Assembly (NCBI GenBank): GCA_905221615.1
Contig: CAJNDT010000966.1
Location: forward strand, 1 to 64,000
DNA length: 64,000 nt
Direction of reading: 5' to 3'
Source: Symbiodinium sp. CCMP2592
Taxonomy: Eukaryota; Sar; Dinophyceae; Suessiales; Symbiodiniaceae
Shown piece after piece: positions 20,683-30,300 of the stretch. Position numbers and translations under genes: made by a program. Numbering within the stretch: position 1 is the first letter of the stretch; each line of letters begins with the position of its first letter. Below the pieces are notes generated by a model that ran no database searches, had not been told where the DNA came from, and saw nothing but the letters and a program-made list of their open reading frames with translations.

Positions 20683-21287
20683 TGTATGTCTGTAGATATA
20701 TGTGGGGGGCTTCGGGCGTGTTTGGTGCAGCCTTGCTTCCTGAAAGGTGTTTGCTCTGATGATGTCTGTGTATGGTTCCGCAGTTTGAACCCTTCTGGAA
20801 TTTTTAAAACTTTTAGAACTTCTAGAACTTTAAGAACTTCTAGAACTTTTAGAACTTTGGAAACTTTTCGAACTTTTCGAAGTTTTCGAAGTTTTCGAAC
20901 TTTTCGAAGTTTTCGAACTTTTAGAACTTTGTATACATACACATATGTGCATGTATGTATGTATGTATTTATGTATGTATGTATAGATATACATACATAC
21001 ATACATACACACACTTGCAATACAAATATACGTAAGCAAAAAAGACACAAACACATACATGTACATATCACTACATATATATCTGGACATACACACACAT
21101 AGGTGTACATATACAGGTGTGTGTATATATTTACATAGTTATATACATACATCGACATGAAATATGTATTGTATGTCTGTAGATATATGTGGGGGGGCTT
21201 CGGGCGTGTTTGGTGCAGCCTTGCTTCCTGAAAGGTGTTTGCTCTGATGATGTCTGTGTATGGTTCCGCAGTTTGAACCCTTCTGGA
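20683..21287. repeat. higher-order ~0.5 kb repeat unit
   Basis: GTGGGGGGCTTCGGGCGTGTTTGGTGCAGCC...CCGCAGTTTGAACCC occurs at about 20700-20790 and again at about 21190-21280; between the copies lie a second GAACTT block (20795-20930) and a second TGTATG block. Distances between matching points are 503-521 bases. Confidence 0.85.
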
Positions 21288-21912
21288 ATTTTTAGAACTT
21301 TTAGAACTTTTAGAACTTATAGAACTTCCAGAACTTTTAGAACTTTGAGAACGTTTAGAACTTTTGGAACTTTTAGAACTTTTAGAACTTTCAGAACTTT
21401 TAGAACTTCAAGAACTTTTACAACCGGGTGAAGGTTACTAGAACTTTTACAGCTTTTAGAACTTTTCGAACTTTTAGAACTTCTAGATGTTTTACAATTT
21501 GAGAACTTTTATAACTTTTAGAACTTGTGGAACTTGTAGAACTTTTCGAACTTTTAGAACTCTTAGAACTTTCAGACCTTTTGGAACTTTTCGAACTTTT
21601 AGAACTTTTCGAACTTTTAGAACGTTTGGAACTTTTGGTATTTTTAGAACTTTTAGAACCTGTAGATCCTTTGGAACCTTTAGAGTTTGAAAGGTTTAAA
21701 ATTATAAAAGTTCTAAAAGTTCTGAAAGTTCTAAAAATTCCAAAAATTCTAAAAGTTCGAAAAGTTCTAAAAGTTCCGCAGTTTGAACCCTTTTGGAATT
21801 TTTAGAATTTTTAGAACTTTTAGAACTTCTAGAACTGTTAGAACTTGTAGAACTTCTCTAGAACTTCTAGAACTTTTAGAACTGTTAGAACTTCTGGAAC
21901 TTGTACAACTTT
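21288..21912. repeat. GAACTTTTA minisatellite, blocks 3-4
   Basis: AGAACTTTT copies on the plus strand; from 21700 to 21780 the orientation flips (AAAAGTTCTAAAAGTTC) and then flips back, an inversion inside the array. Confidence 0.95.
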
Positions 21913-22020
21913 TTCGACCCTTTAGCTGCTGAAACGCCCACGCGCCCCAAATGCAGGGAAGACGTTCCCACGCGCCCCAAATGCAGTCAACCCGATTAAC
22001 CACGGCGCGTCTCAGGTCCA

Positions 22021-22120
22021 GGTGATAGCGAGGATGACGATGATGACCCCACCATGTTGCTGGTGATGGTAGAGCACGCGATCATGGTGTTTGCACTTTG
22101 TCACCGTTCTCGGGGTGGAG
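22021..22120 (+). CDS. candidate exon
   Basis: After a GTCCAG acceptor-like site the plus strand reads GDSEDDDDDPTMLLVMVEHA then IMVFALCHRSRGGDF. It ends in a T-rich element (next entry). Acidic start; family unknown. Confidence 0.25.
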
Positions 22121-22161
22121 ATTTCTTTTTGACCCTTTTATTTTTTGTTTTTTGGCCCTCT

Positions 22162-22192
<31 letters not shown>

Positions 22193-22193
22193 G
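22121..22193. repeat. T-rich element followed by a 22 base G run
   Basis: TTTTTGACCCTTTTATTTTT...GGCCC reappears inverted at 24146-24200. The G run at 22172-22193 is uninterrupted. Confidence 0.85.
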
Positions 22194-22200
22194 CGGGGCT

Positions 22201-23843
22201 AGGGGTTTCGGGTTTAGGGGGGAGTTCCCTTCGTTCCCTGGTTTCGGGTTTAGGGGGGAGTTCCCTACGTTCCCATAGGAAAACTTCTAGTTTGTTTATA
22301 TTTCCCTAGTATAAAACCTATCTTGTATCTAGTTTTAAGGTGGAAAACCAGGATTTTCTCGATATGTCCATATCTACATCCATAGACCTGTATTTGTCTA
22401 TGGATGTAGATATGTTTACGCAGGAAAACAAACGAGTGAAGTTGTTTTGGGAGCATTTATCTTATTTCTCTTTATTTGGTGTTCATTGTTGTTCTTTGGT
22501 TCGTTGTCTTGGTTTTTCCTAGGAAAACCAACAATGTATAGCTTCGTAAGATTAATACCACTTTTTGAATGAGTTCCTATGAATTCTTTCGTTTTGATTC
22601 GTTTACTTGGTTTTCCACGGAAAAACAAAATTTCTTATATCTTTTCATGAGATTAACTCATTGCTTTGTTTTTGGTTCGTGTTCTAGGTGTTTCCCGGGA
22701 AAAACCAACATTTCCCACATGAGAATATGCCTCTGGTTTAGGGTTTAGGGTTTAGGGGGGGAGGGGAGTTCCCTACGTTCCCGGGTTTCGGGTTTAGGGG
22801 GGAGTTGCCTACGTTCCCATAGGAAAACTTCTAGTTTGTTTATATTTCCCTAGTATAAAACCTATCTTGTATCTAGTTTTAAGGTGGAAAACCAGGATTT
22901 TCTCGATATGTCCATATCTACATCCATAGACCTGTATTTGTCTATGGATGTAGATATGTTTACGCAGGAAAACAAACGAGTGAAGTTGTTTTGGGAGCAT
23001 TTATCTTATTTCTCTTTATTTGGTGTTCATTGTTGTTCTTTGGTTCGTTGTCTTGGTTTTTCCTAGGAAAACCAACATTGTATAGCTTCGTAAGATTAAT
23101 ACCACTTTTTGAATGAGTTCCTATGAATTCTTTCGTTTTGATTCGTTTACTTGGTTTTCCACGGAAAAACAAAATTTCTTATATCTTTTCATGAGATTAA
23201 CTCATTGCTTTGTTTTTGGTTCGTGTTCTAGGTGTTTCCCGGGAAAAACCAACATTTCCCACATGAGAATATGCCTCTGGTTTAGGGTTTAGGGTTTAGG
23301 GTTTAGGGGAGGGGAGTTCCCTACGTTCCCGGGTTTCGGGTTTAGGGGGGAGTTGCCTACGTTCCCATAGGAAAACTTCTAGTTTGTTTATATTTCCCTA
23401 GTATAAAACCTATCTTGTATCTAGTTTTAAGGTGGGAAACCAGGATTTTCTCGATATGTCCATATCTACATCCATAGACCTGTATTTGTCTATGTTTACT
23501 TCTACGTTTACGCAGGAAAACAAACGAGTGAAGTTGTTTTGGGAGCATTTATCTTATTTCTCTTTATTTGGTGTTCATTGTTTTTCTTTGGTTCGTTGTC
23601 TTGGTTTTTCCTAGGAAAACCAACATTGTATAGCTTCGTAAGATTAATACCACTTTTTGAATGAGTTCCTATGAATTCTTTCGTTTTGATTCGTTTACTT
23701 GGTTTTCCACGGAAAAACAAAATTTCTTATATCTTTTCATGAGATTAACTCATTGCTTTGTTTTTGGTTCGTTTTCTAGGTGTTTCCCGGGAAAAATCAA
23801 CATTTCCCACATGAGAATATGCCTCTGGTTTAGGGTTTAGGGT
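22201..23843. repeat. three-copy 544-548 bp tandem repeat
   Basis: The anchor CATAGGAAAACTTCTAG lies at 22274, 22818 and 23366 (544 and 548 apart). Copies are almost identical and are separated by TTTAGGG units. Each unit contains five short palindromes of the form TTTTCC(N)GGAAAA and a duplicated ATCTACATCCATAGAC / GTCTATGGATGTAGAT inverted repeat that copy 3 has partly lost. Short frames in the three copies are shadows of the repeat. Confidence 0.97.
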
Positions 23844-24025
23844 TCTCTCTGGGTTTTGCTTCTTGCTACGCATCGATGCCTCCATGCCTGTGGAAGGTGG
23901 TGCCGAGTTGCAATCCTGCGCGCGTGCTGCATCGTTGATTCATAGCTTTGATCGGGCATGGGTGACCTGCAATGCCATCAATGAAGTCCAGTGTTGCGCA
24001 GGTATCAGTGTATATACGATTACGT

Positions 24026-24133
24026 TCCTTTTTTCTTCCATCCTTCCTTTCTTGCTTCCTTCCTTGTTTGTTTTCTCCTTCCTTTCTTCCTTCCCTCCTT
24101 CCTCTCTTCCTCTCTTCCTTCCTTCCTTCCTTC
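24026..24133. repeat. (CCTT)n pyrimidine microsatellite
   Basis: CTTCC / TTCCT tract of about 108 bases, followed by A-rich DNA. Confidence 0.95.
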
Positions 24134-24145
24134 CCACGGAAGGGC

Positions 24146-24200
24146 AAACAAAAAAAAAGGGCCCAAAAAAAAAAAATAAAAGGGTCAAAAAAAATTGGGT
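24146..24200. repeat. inverted copy of the T-rich element
   Basis: AAAAGGGCCC(A)nTAAAAGGGTCAAAAA is the reverse complement of 22125-22170, so the tandem array at 22.2-23.8 kb lies between inverted copies. Confidence 0.75.
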
Positions 24201-24325
24201 CCCCCCGTTCTCGCGGTTGGCGCGAAGCTTTCCCAGGCCAGATTTCATGGGGTTCGGGGCTCGAGGCTGAGGAATGCGGACGGTGCCCTCATCACGGAGC
24301 TTCAAATGCTTACGGATCGTAAGTT
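24195..24325 (-). CDS. candidate exon
   Basis: Minus frame IRKHLKLRDEGTVRIPQPRA then PNPMKSGLGKLRANRENGGT, running into the T-rich element at its 3' end just as the plus-strand candidate at 22021 does. C/G third positions; basic; unknown family. Confidence 0.4.
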
Positions 24326-24399
24326 TCGGGACTCAAAAAACCCTAAACCCCAAAACGTCCTAAAGGTCGTGTCTCAACCGAGGATCTTCCTCAACAAAG

Positions 24400-24473
24400 C
24401 TTACCTTTGGTTAGCAGGGAATGGAGGAATGGGGTACCATTCTTCCATTCCCTACTAACCAAAGGTAAGAAAG
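24400..24473. mobile_element. near-perfect hairpin with splice-signal ends
   Basis: CTTACCTTTGGTTAGCAGGG / CCCTACTAACCAAAGGTAAG, arms of about 33 bases around GGGGTACC, flanked by AAAG (24396-24399, 24470-24473). Both ends carry GTAAG when read outward on the appropriate strand. Confidence 0.9.
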
Positions 24474-24575
24474 GGGGGCTTTGCAGTGCAGCCCGGCTAC
24501 ATCGTTGCTCGTGGAGGCCCAGAAGTTGTCCACGAAGCGGGAAGTGACCTCATGCCAAGAAGACTGACGACTAGA
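24474..24575 (-). CDS. candidate exon ending at the hairpin
   Basis: Minus frame SSWHEVTSRFVDNFWASTSN, then DVAGLHCKAP. Across the hairpin the minus strand reads FVEEDPRLRHDL, but the strict direct-repeat join is off by one base in a C run, so the continuation is uncertain. Confidence 0.35.
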
Positions 24576-24589
24576 GTGTAGGGTTTTGG

Positions 24590-24660
24590 GGTTTAGGGTT
24601 TACTTAAAGGTTTAGGGGAGTCCCATCTTTAAGGTTTGGGTGTAGGGTTTAGGGCTCTTT
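24590..24660. repeat. telomere-like TTTAGGG cluster
   Basis: GGGTTTTGGGGTTTAGGGTTTAC and further variants. Confidence 0.8.
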
Positions 24661-24766
24661 CCCTGAAGCCTCATACAAAGAAACATGGAGGTAAGAGTCC
24701 CACCTTGACCCCGGTGCCTCAAGCGGAACAGCCAGAACCACTAAGTACGACCACACGATTCAACAA

Positions 24767-25084
24767 CTACTTCCTTAAGCCCTTGAATCTTGACAGCCTG
24801 CACCTGAGATCTTTCTTCGTAACCATAACCAGGCGTGAACCACCCGAGACCTCGAAGTGACGTTCATTCTTTTCTTCTACGTTTGTCTTTCCAAGGGCCC
24901 TTTTTCCACCTTTTCTAGAGCTAAGGTAAAGGAATGTCGACCTCTCGCCGCAAAGCCTGGCCTTGCCAAGAAAGAAGGCGCGTTTCATCTCGCAAGCCTC
25001 GCGGATGGGCTTGATCAGGAACTCCTTCGCCAAGCAAGGCTGTAAAGTTTTGACCGAACCTTTTGACAGACATTCTTTATCCAC
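24767..25084 (-). CDS. candidate coding island (one or two exons)
   Basis: Open over 105 codons on the minus strand. The best part (24930-25043) follows a TTTACAG acceptor-like site and reads AKEFLIKPIREACEMKRAFF onward; a second good part (24790-24870) reads RHFEVSGGSRLVMVTKKDL before CTCAG/GTGCAGG. The segment between is Lys/Gly-rich and may be intron. Confidence 0.4.
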   Translation of the reverse strand: MDKECLSKGSVKTLQPCLAKEFLIKPIREACEMKRAFFLGKARLCGERSTFLYLSSRKGGKRALGKTNVEEKNERHFEVSGGSRLVMVTKKDLRCRLSRFKGLRK

Positions 25085-25259
25085 AATCCTAAACCCTCAC
25101 TCCTAGCCCTTCCCCTAAGTCCTCTAAATCCTCTACAAACCTCTAACCCATAAAATTGTAAAATTCCGTGACGCCTAAACTCACCGTCTCCTTGATGCCC
25201 TGCTGTAGGCTTAAGCCTCAGGCGCTAAGCTTGTTCATTCACGAGGGCTTTGGGGTGAG

Positions 25260-25731
25260 GGTTTAGGGACCCTGCATTATCTGTCAGAGGGTTTGGAAGG
25301 CTTTGTGACATTTTGCACGTTGTCTTTCTGCGGGTTTTGTGGGCACGCTTCCTGGTTTCAGGAACATGCTAACCTTCCCAGGGTCAAGGTGCTTATGTGA
25401 TGCAGACTTTTGTCTATCGGCAACAGGAGCTTCAGCAGATTGCTCGCTTTGAGCTCAGAAGAGCATCAGATATGGCTAGTTACAGCGACAATAAGAGAAA
25501 TTATTAGTAACTACTGCGATCCCCATAAGAGTAGCTCGCAATCGTTGTATTTAAAGGCTTTAGGGCTTGTCGGAATCTTCGCTTCAGAGCTTTCTGGATC
25601 TGCTTGCGGCTTTCAATCAGAATCACCCGTCTTGCAGACCACGTGCAGCTGGAGAACCACGGTTTAGGGTTTAGGGATTAGTGGTTTAGGGTTTTCGGGT
25701 TTACGAGTTTCGGGCCTAGGGCTCGGGCTAT
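25260..25731. other. unique sequence with weak plus frame
   Basis: A plus frame of 85 codons at 25410-25667 has moderate composition; no second line of support. Confidence 0.2.
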
Positions 25732-25956
25732 CTACACCACAGGGCTGTCATGCGGTGTTTGTTTTAAACCCTGCCCTCCGAAAAGGAGAAGCACAAACAC
25801 AGCATGGTTGAGGTAAAGGGTGGCATGGGCTTCAGGTGGTGGGCATACGTCCGAAATTCTAAGCCGTAAGACCTTCACGATGCCTAAGGACTTAGGTGTC
25901 ACTCCTTTTGAATCAGGTGCAAAGAAAGACCGGCAAACCCTTTGCCCCCAAACCAA
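25732..25956 (-). CDS. candidate terminal exon
   Basis: Minus frame with FFAPDSKGVTPKSLGIVKVL, then RLRISDVCPPPEAHATLYLN and onward to TAG. It begins where an IE-C element ends. Unknown product. Confidence 0.35.
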   Translation of the reverse strand: MVWGQRVCRSFFAPDSKGVTPKSLGIVKVLRLRISDVCPPPEAHATLYLNHAVFVLLLFGGQGLKQTPHDSPVV

Positions 25957-25960
25957 ACCC

Positions 25961-26060
25961 CCACTTGGAGGTTCATGAATAGTTATACGTGGAGTTCTAA
26001 GTCCACGGATATGGTTATAACTCTTGTTACCCTACTGAAAGTGCCAGAACCTCCAAGTGG
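25961..26060. mobile_element. IE-C element
   Basis: CCACTTGGAGGTTC / GAACCTCCAAGTGG ends; abuts the next element with no spacer. Confidence 0.85.
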
Positions 26061-26160
26061 GAGTTGCCGAAAATAGGGGACCCGAATATAGTACCCTAAA
26101 TAGTCGTATCCTTCTTATAAGAACCCCAATATACGGTCCCCTAATCTTCGGAAACTCCCA
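26058..26160. mobile_element. IE-D element
   Basis: GGGAGTTGCCGAAAATAGGG / CCCCTAATCTTCGGAAACTCCC; TCC CGA-type ends as in 55694. Confidence 0.9.
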
Positions 26161-26305
26161 AATACCACTGGGGCACAGGCCCTCTGCAGCTGCCCTCCGT
26201 TGCAGAGCCTGGGACTTGCCAACGCTCCAGCGCTTGAAGCGAAGGCGGCGCCAATCATCGGCATTGCCTTGGTCAAGGTACACCAGATATCCCATGAATC
26301 CCATC
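26161..26305 (-). CDS. candidate exon with possible start codon
   Basis: Minus frame MGFMGYLVYLDQGNADDWRR, then LRFKRWSVGKSQALQRRAAA and EGLCPSGIW, ending exactly at the IE-D/IE-C pair. Joining to 25732-25956 by the TGGG repeat shifts the frame by one, so the two are not proven to be one gene. Confidence 0.4.
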
Positions 26306-26639
26306 GAAAGCCCTAATTTTGAAATCCCTAAAACACCGGGAAGGCTTAAACCTAGACCCAAGCCCAAGGGGTCCTGAGGAAGAATTCTCTAAGGCACTTT
26401 CCGCAGTTTGAGGGATCTAAGAGTTTCTTTTATTGCCGGGTCTTATGGAGTTGGTCTTTGGGGCCTGCTCCTGGCTCGGACTATACGGAGTAGCATAGAG
26501 GTGTGAGCATTTTCAGACCCCGTACAGTTCCTTTAGAGCTATAGGAAAAACCTTGCTTCTCTACAAACCCAAGTCTACTGGTAAAAGGCATCGTACTCGT
26601 GCCTCACACAAGGCGGATCAGCCAGATTGCAAAAGCAAA

Positions 26640-27030
26640 CGAGGGCCTTCACCCTAAACCCTTTCAATCCCAGAGCCTGAGCCTTAAACCCGCCCTGACA
26701 TTCGGAACATCCCTGAACCCTAAGCCTGAAGCCCTCGAAGTCTGTACATCTCTGAAGTCTAAACCTAAACCCGTAAGCCCCTCAACCTTAAACCCTAAAC
26801 CCGAAGCCCCTAAACCCTAAGCCTACGCCCCACAAGGTCCAAAAGCTCCCGGCTGAGCATTCAGCGCCCAGCTACAGGCCAGTGCAGCGCTTCGTGGATG
26901 GAGATGGCAGCCTTGACTGCTTCGTTAGGGTTTGGGGTAGGGGTTTAGGGGTGTAGAGTGTAGAGGTTTGGGATTTAGGGGTTCGGGGGTTGAGCGTTTA
27001 AGGATTTTGGGGTTTATAGGGTTTAGGGTT
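26640..27030. repeat. CCCTAAA and TTTAGGG clusters in both orientations
   Basis: CCCTAAACCC words at 26650-26830 and GGTTTAGGG words at 26925-27030, facing each other around about 100 bases of unique DNA. Confidence 0.85.
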
Positions 27031-27969
27031 CAGGGTCTTGTCCCACGAGGCCTTAACCTCTGCATCTCATCCGAACATCCTCCTTCAAAATCAAGCCCTG
27101 ATAAAACCCACACGCCTCGCAGCCATAACGCCACAGAAGCCCATGGTATAGGGTTAGGGTTCAGAGTGCTGACGATGAGCATCTTGGCACTAAGCTTCCT
27201 TCTGGCTGTTCTGCGTAACATAAACCTGGTACTGCTGATGGACACAAACTTGGCATCACCCGTACTAAGGAATATATCATAATTCTCTTTGTTTAAGGGC
27301 TCAGGGTAGTGAAACACTCTGTCCTGTAGCAACTTACAGCAGCAGAACTATACGAACCCTCTACAGACTCTATAGAAAGTGTCTTATGGATCAAATAAAT
27401 ACTCTAACCCCTACGTAAATCAAAAACTCTAAACCCTCAAACCTAAACCTAAATCCTAACACCTAACTTGAGCCAGGCATCAGTAGTCGCGCCAGCGATT
27501 GGGCCACTCCCAAAGCCTAGGCTGCGAACAGAAAAAACAGACATAGCCACGGTTTATGGTTTAGGGGCCTGAAGCCCGAAACCCTAAACCCCAATTCTGC
27601 ATGGCTTGAACATGAGGGTTTAGGGTTTAGGGAGGTTTAGTAGGGAAGAGTGTTTTGCTCAAAGCAGCTCAGTTTCTTTCCATCCCGTCTTGATCCCTGT
27701 ACCCTCAACTCTGTAAGAACACTGGTTAGGCTTCACTGGCGGTTTCAACGTTCAAGGCTTCTGACGTTGGGCATTGCATTTCGACCCTAGGACTTTGCTA
27801 CTTTCTGGGTCTGGCTTAGGGTTGTGCCTGCTTGGGAGCCACACACAGAAATCGAATATAAATAGAGATACTCGGCAAACCATCCTCTGCAACATCTTCA
27901 TGCCAAACATCGTCAGGTACAGCCTCGTGTACTCCGCATACATGAGAGCGGCCATTAAACCTAAACCCT
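27031..27969. other. unique sequence and degenerate telomere-like words
   Basis: No supported gene. Scattered CCCTAAA words at 27390-27460 and 27550-27640. Confidence 0.3.
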
Positions 27970-28121
27970 ATCCCGGGACAACTGCAAACTCTTGCTCGCT
28001 CTCGGATCTTGTGTTTGTCTCCACGAACTACGCTCCCGGCAACACTGATGCTCGGATTGTGCAAAACCTGATTCCTGTCACCGCAGAGAGGACTGCGTTC
28101 CGGTGCAGCCCTGAAGATTGA
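27970..28121 (+). CDS. weak candidate exon
   Basis: Plus frame SLSDLVFVSTNYAPGNTDAR, then IVQNLIPVTAERTAF, stop TGA. The minus complement is also open. Confidence 0.22.
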
Positions 28122-28284
28122 ATGCTCCAATCGTGCTTTGACTCCTGGCCTCTGACTTCTACATGCCACCTGATGTGTCATAAAAGCAGTCCGTCCAAGA
28201 GGTCGAAACTCCCGACGCTGTCTAAAGCTCGTGCTTTCGGACTTGGGCTGGCTGTCAGGTCTAGGGTATAGGGTTTAGGGTTGT

Positions 28285-28387
28285 TGAAGGTTCCGGAGAT
28301 TTCAGGATGGAAAATAAAGGATTGGGCCATCTGTAGCATAGATTTCACCTCATACACTTCAACAATTCGCCCAAGAACTGCTGCCAC
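28285..28387 (-). CDS. candidate exon
   Basis: Minus frame VAAVLGRIVEVYEVKSMLQM, then AQSFIFHPEISGTF, running into a CCCTAAA cluster at its 3' side. Looks like an alpha/beta domain fragment; family not identified. Confidence 0.35.
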
Positions 28388-28469
28388 CTCTTAGAGGCAA
28401 GTATGGGTTTGTTGCAAAGAGGGGACTCTTCGCACTTCGAGTCTCGAGAGTTTCGAGGTCCCGATCCTG

Positions 28470-28545
28470 TAAGGGTTCCTTTAAGGGTTCAACTACAGGG
28501 TTCTATAAGAGTTCTATAAAGGTTACTCTCTGAGGGCTCCTTTAG
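28470..28545. repeat. GGTTCCTTTAAGGGTTC repeat block
   Basis: Copies of the TTTAAGGGTTCTATAAG word. Confidence 0.8.
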
Positions 28546-28753
28546 TGGCAAGCGGCGCCGAGTAGAAGTTGTCCACCACGCTGTCCTTCGGAAAAATCGC
28601 GATCTTACCACGCGGGTCGAAGTAGAAGTTGTCCATGATTCCTTGCACACTGCACGTGCAAGTCTTTGCCTCTCCCTCTTCTTCTTCTTCGTCTTCTTCG
28701 TCTTCTTCCGCTTCTTGGTAGAATTTCGGTTGCGCCACTTGCATTCTATTCAA
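28546..28753 (-). CDS. candidate exon with duplicated DNFY motif
   Basis: Minus frame starts with a Glu/Asp-rich run, then GIMDNFYFDPRGKIAIFPKD and SVVDNFYSAPLA. GTAGAAGTTGTCCA occurs at 28562 and 28622 (60 bases apart), so the two DNFY segments may be a short duplication. Unknown function. Confidence 0.4.
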
Positions 28754-28765
28754 TTGCTTTAGCGG

Positions 28766-29128
28766 TTAAGAGATGGGGTGAAGGAACTCATCACATCCTC
28801 GTAGACATTTCTGTCTTGTTGCGGCATTTTGTTCGAGGACAACCTTGTATTTATGCGCATCCAAGTCAAGTGGGGTTGAAAGCCAAGAACAGTTGATTTG
28901 GGACAAATGCGAGCGTGTCACTTCCAAAGCCAAGCTTCGAACCATGCACAAGGTCTTCCCGGATCCTGTCGGGAGCAGGCGAGAACAACTACTTGAGCAA
29001 GACAAAGCAGGCGAAGTGGGACAATGGGGGTCTTGGGGTATAGGGTTTAGTGATTCTTGGTCTGTTCCGGCCTGTGTTGTGGTCACAAAGGAGCCGCTGA
29101 ACTTTCGAGCTCCTGGGCTGTTCAGCAA
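28766..29128 (-). CDS. candidate exon with a P-loop-like string
   Basis: Minus frame of 120 codons containing LLPTGSGKTLCM, an exact Walker A / helicase motif I pattern, in the middle. No other helicase motif is visible and the plus strand is also open over part of it, so this may be chance. Confidence 0.2.
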   Translation of the reverse strand: MLNSPGARKFSGSFVTTTQAGTDQESLNPIPQDPHCPTSPALSCSSSCSRLLPTGSGKTLCMVRSLALEVTRSHLSQINCSWLSTPLDLDAHKYKVVLEQNAATRQKCLRGCDEFLHPIS

Positions 29129-29240
29129 CCCACTTCGGAAAGGGTTTAGCGGTTTGTGGGTAAGCGTTTAGGATGTAGGGTTTAGGGGTTTAGTGTTTAA
29201 GATTGGTTATACTACGTTATACAGCGCTATACTACCACAG

Positions 29241-29373
29241 GAAACCCGGAAACCAACAAAGGTCTGAGGCTCGGGTGGAGCAAGCAAGCGACCACGTTCT
29301 GCTGAGGAAGAAGCTTCGCTTCGCCCTGCGAGGGCGACGTCCAGCCGGCCAACTTCTTCAAAACCTCAGCTGA
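29241..29373 (+). CDS. candidate exon
   Basis: After a CCACAG acceptor-like site the plus strand reads KPGNQQRSEARVEQASDHVL, then LRKKLRFALRGRRPAGQLLQ, TGA at 29371. Basic, C/G third positions. Confidence 0.4.
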
Positions 29374-29550
29374 CGCCAGAGCTGGGGTTTCAGGGTTTAG
29401 GCCTTTAGTATGCTGTCTTTGTTTGAGAGGAGGGGTTCTGGTGCTTCACGCCTTTAGGCTTGTTCTTCTTTTATGCTGCTTTTGTTTGAAGGGGGCGTCT
29501 GGTCTTGTGTTTCAGGGTTTGGAGTCTTCTGCTTATCGTGTGTTTTGCAG

Positions 29551-29718
29551 GACCTGGCTTCTAGATTCCGTCACAACGGGGAGGAATAGCCGGCGATCAA
29601 GCTGCCTCTTCTGCAAATCATTCTCAACAAGAACCGAAAACAAACTCCATGTTCTCACAGACCACTGTCAAGAGAGGGTAGCTGCAGCAACAAACGTCCC
29701 AAACCTCCTCACCCTCAG
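29551..29718 (+). CDS. candidate exon with canonical-looking borders
   Basis: Preceded by TGTTTTGCAG and followed by CTCAG/GTTAAT. Reads TWLLDSVTTGRNSRRSSCLF, then CKSFSTRTENKLHVLTDHCQ. The spacing C-x2-C-x11-H-x5-H is vaguely zinc-finger-like. Unknown. Confidence 0.3.
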
Positions 29719-29879
29719 GTTAATATTCGTAGCAATGATAACAATAGCAATGCAGTAATATTCCCAAATAATCATCAACGTACTAACGAGAACAGCAATC
29801 CTTCAACTCGCGCTCGGTCCTTTGATGTGCACTGGCCTTCGCGATTACCTAGAAATACCGCGCTGGGCATAAGCAACCT

Positions 29880-30300
29880 TGCAAGCTGTGGCAACAACAC
29901 AAAACCCTGAACCGTAAACCCTAAACCCTAAACCAAAACCTTAAACTTAAACACCGCCAAGAACCCCAAATTGCGGACCCGAAGCCTCGGACACCCCAAA
30001 ATCACGTTGTAACTCCAGGAAAGATTTGGAATCCTAGTCCTAAATTTCCACAGAACCCTTGCAGAACCCTTGTACAACAAACCCCTAGGTGCCCCTGAAA
30101 GAACCCCTATAAAACCCTCAGGCCAAAGAACCCTAAGGCCCGATACAGAGCTTTCGTCCAGGCTACCTGTTGTACGCTTTCATTGAAACCCGGCTGGCCC
30201 TGTGCCGGGCTGTTGTTCCAAAGCTGGCTCGGATAGCCGTCCTGCGACCAAGGGTTTTCAAGGAGAGGGAACGCGAGGCTGCTTTACAGGGTTTAGGGTC
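29880..30300. other. CCCTAAA-rich DNA, no gene seen
   Basis: CCCTAAACC words at 29898-29940 and ACCCTTGCAGAACCC repeats at 30050-30100. Confidence 0.4.

Noticed and set aside
20047-21805. Leu/Glu, Arg/Thr/Phe and Lys/Val frames
   Set aside because: Artefacts of the GAACTTTTA minisatellite.
22265-23720. Three sets of 60-70 codon frames conserved among copies
   Set aside because: Conservation follows from the near-identical tandem repeat, not from coding; substitutions do not favour one frame.
24026-24133. Phe/Leu/Ser-rich frames on plus and Lys/Glu/Arg-rich on minus
   Set aside because: Translations of the (CCTT)n tract.
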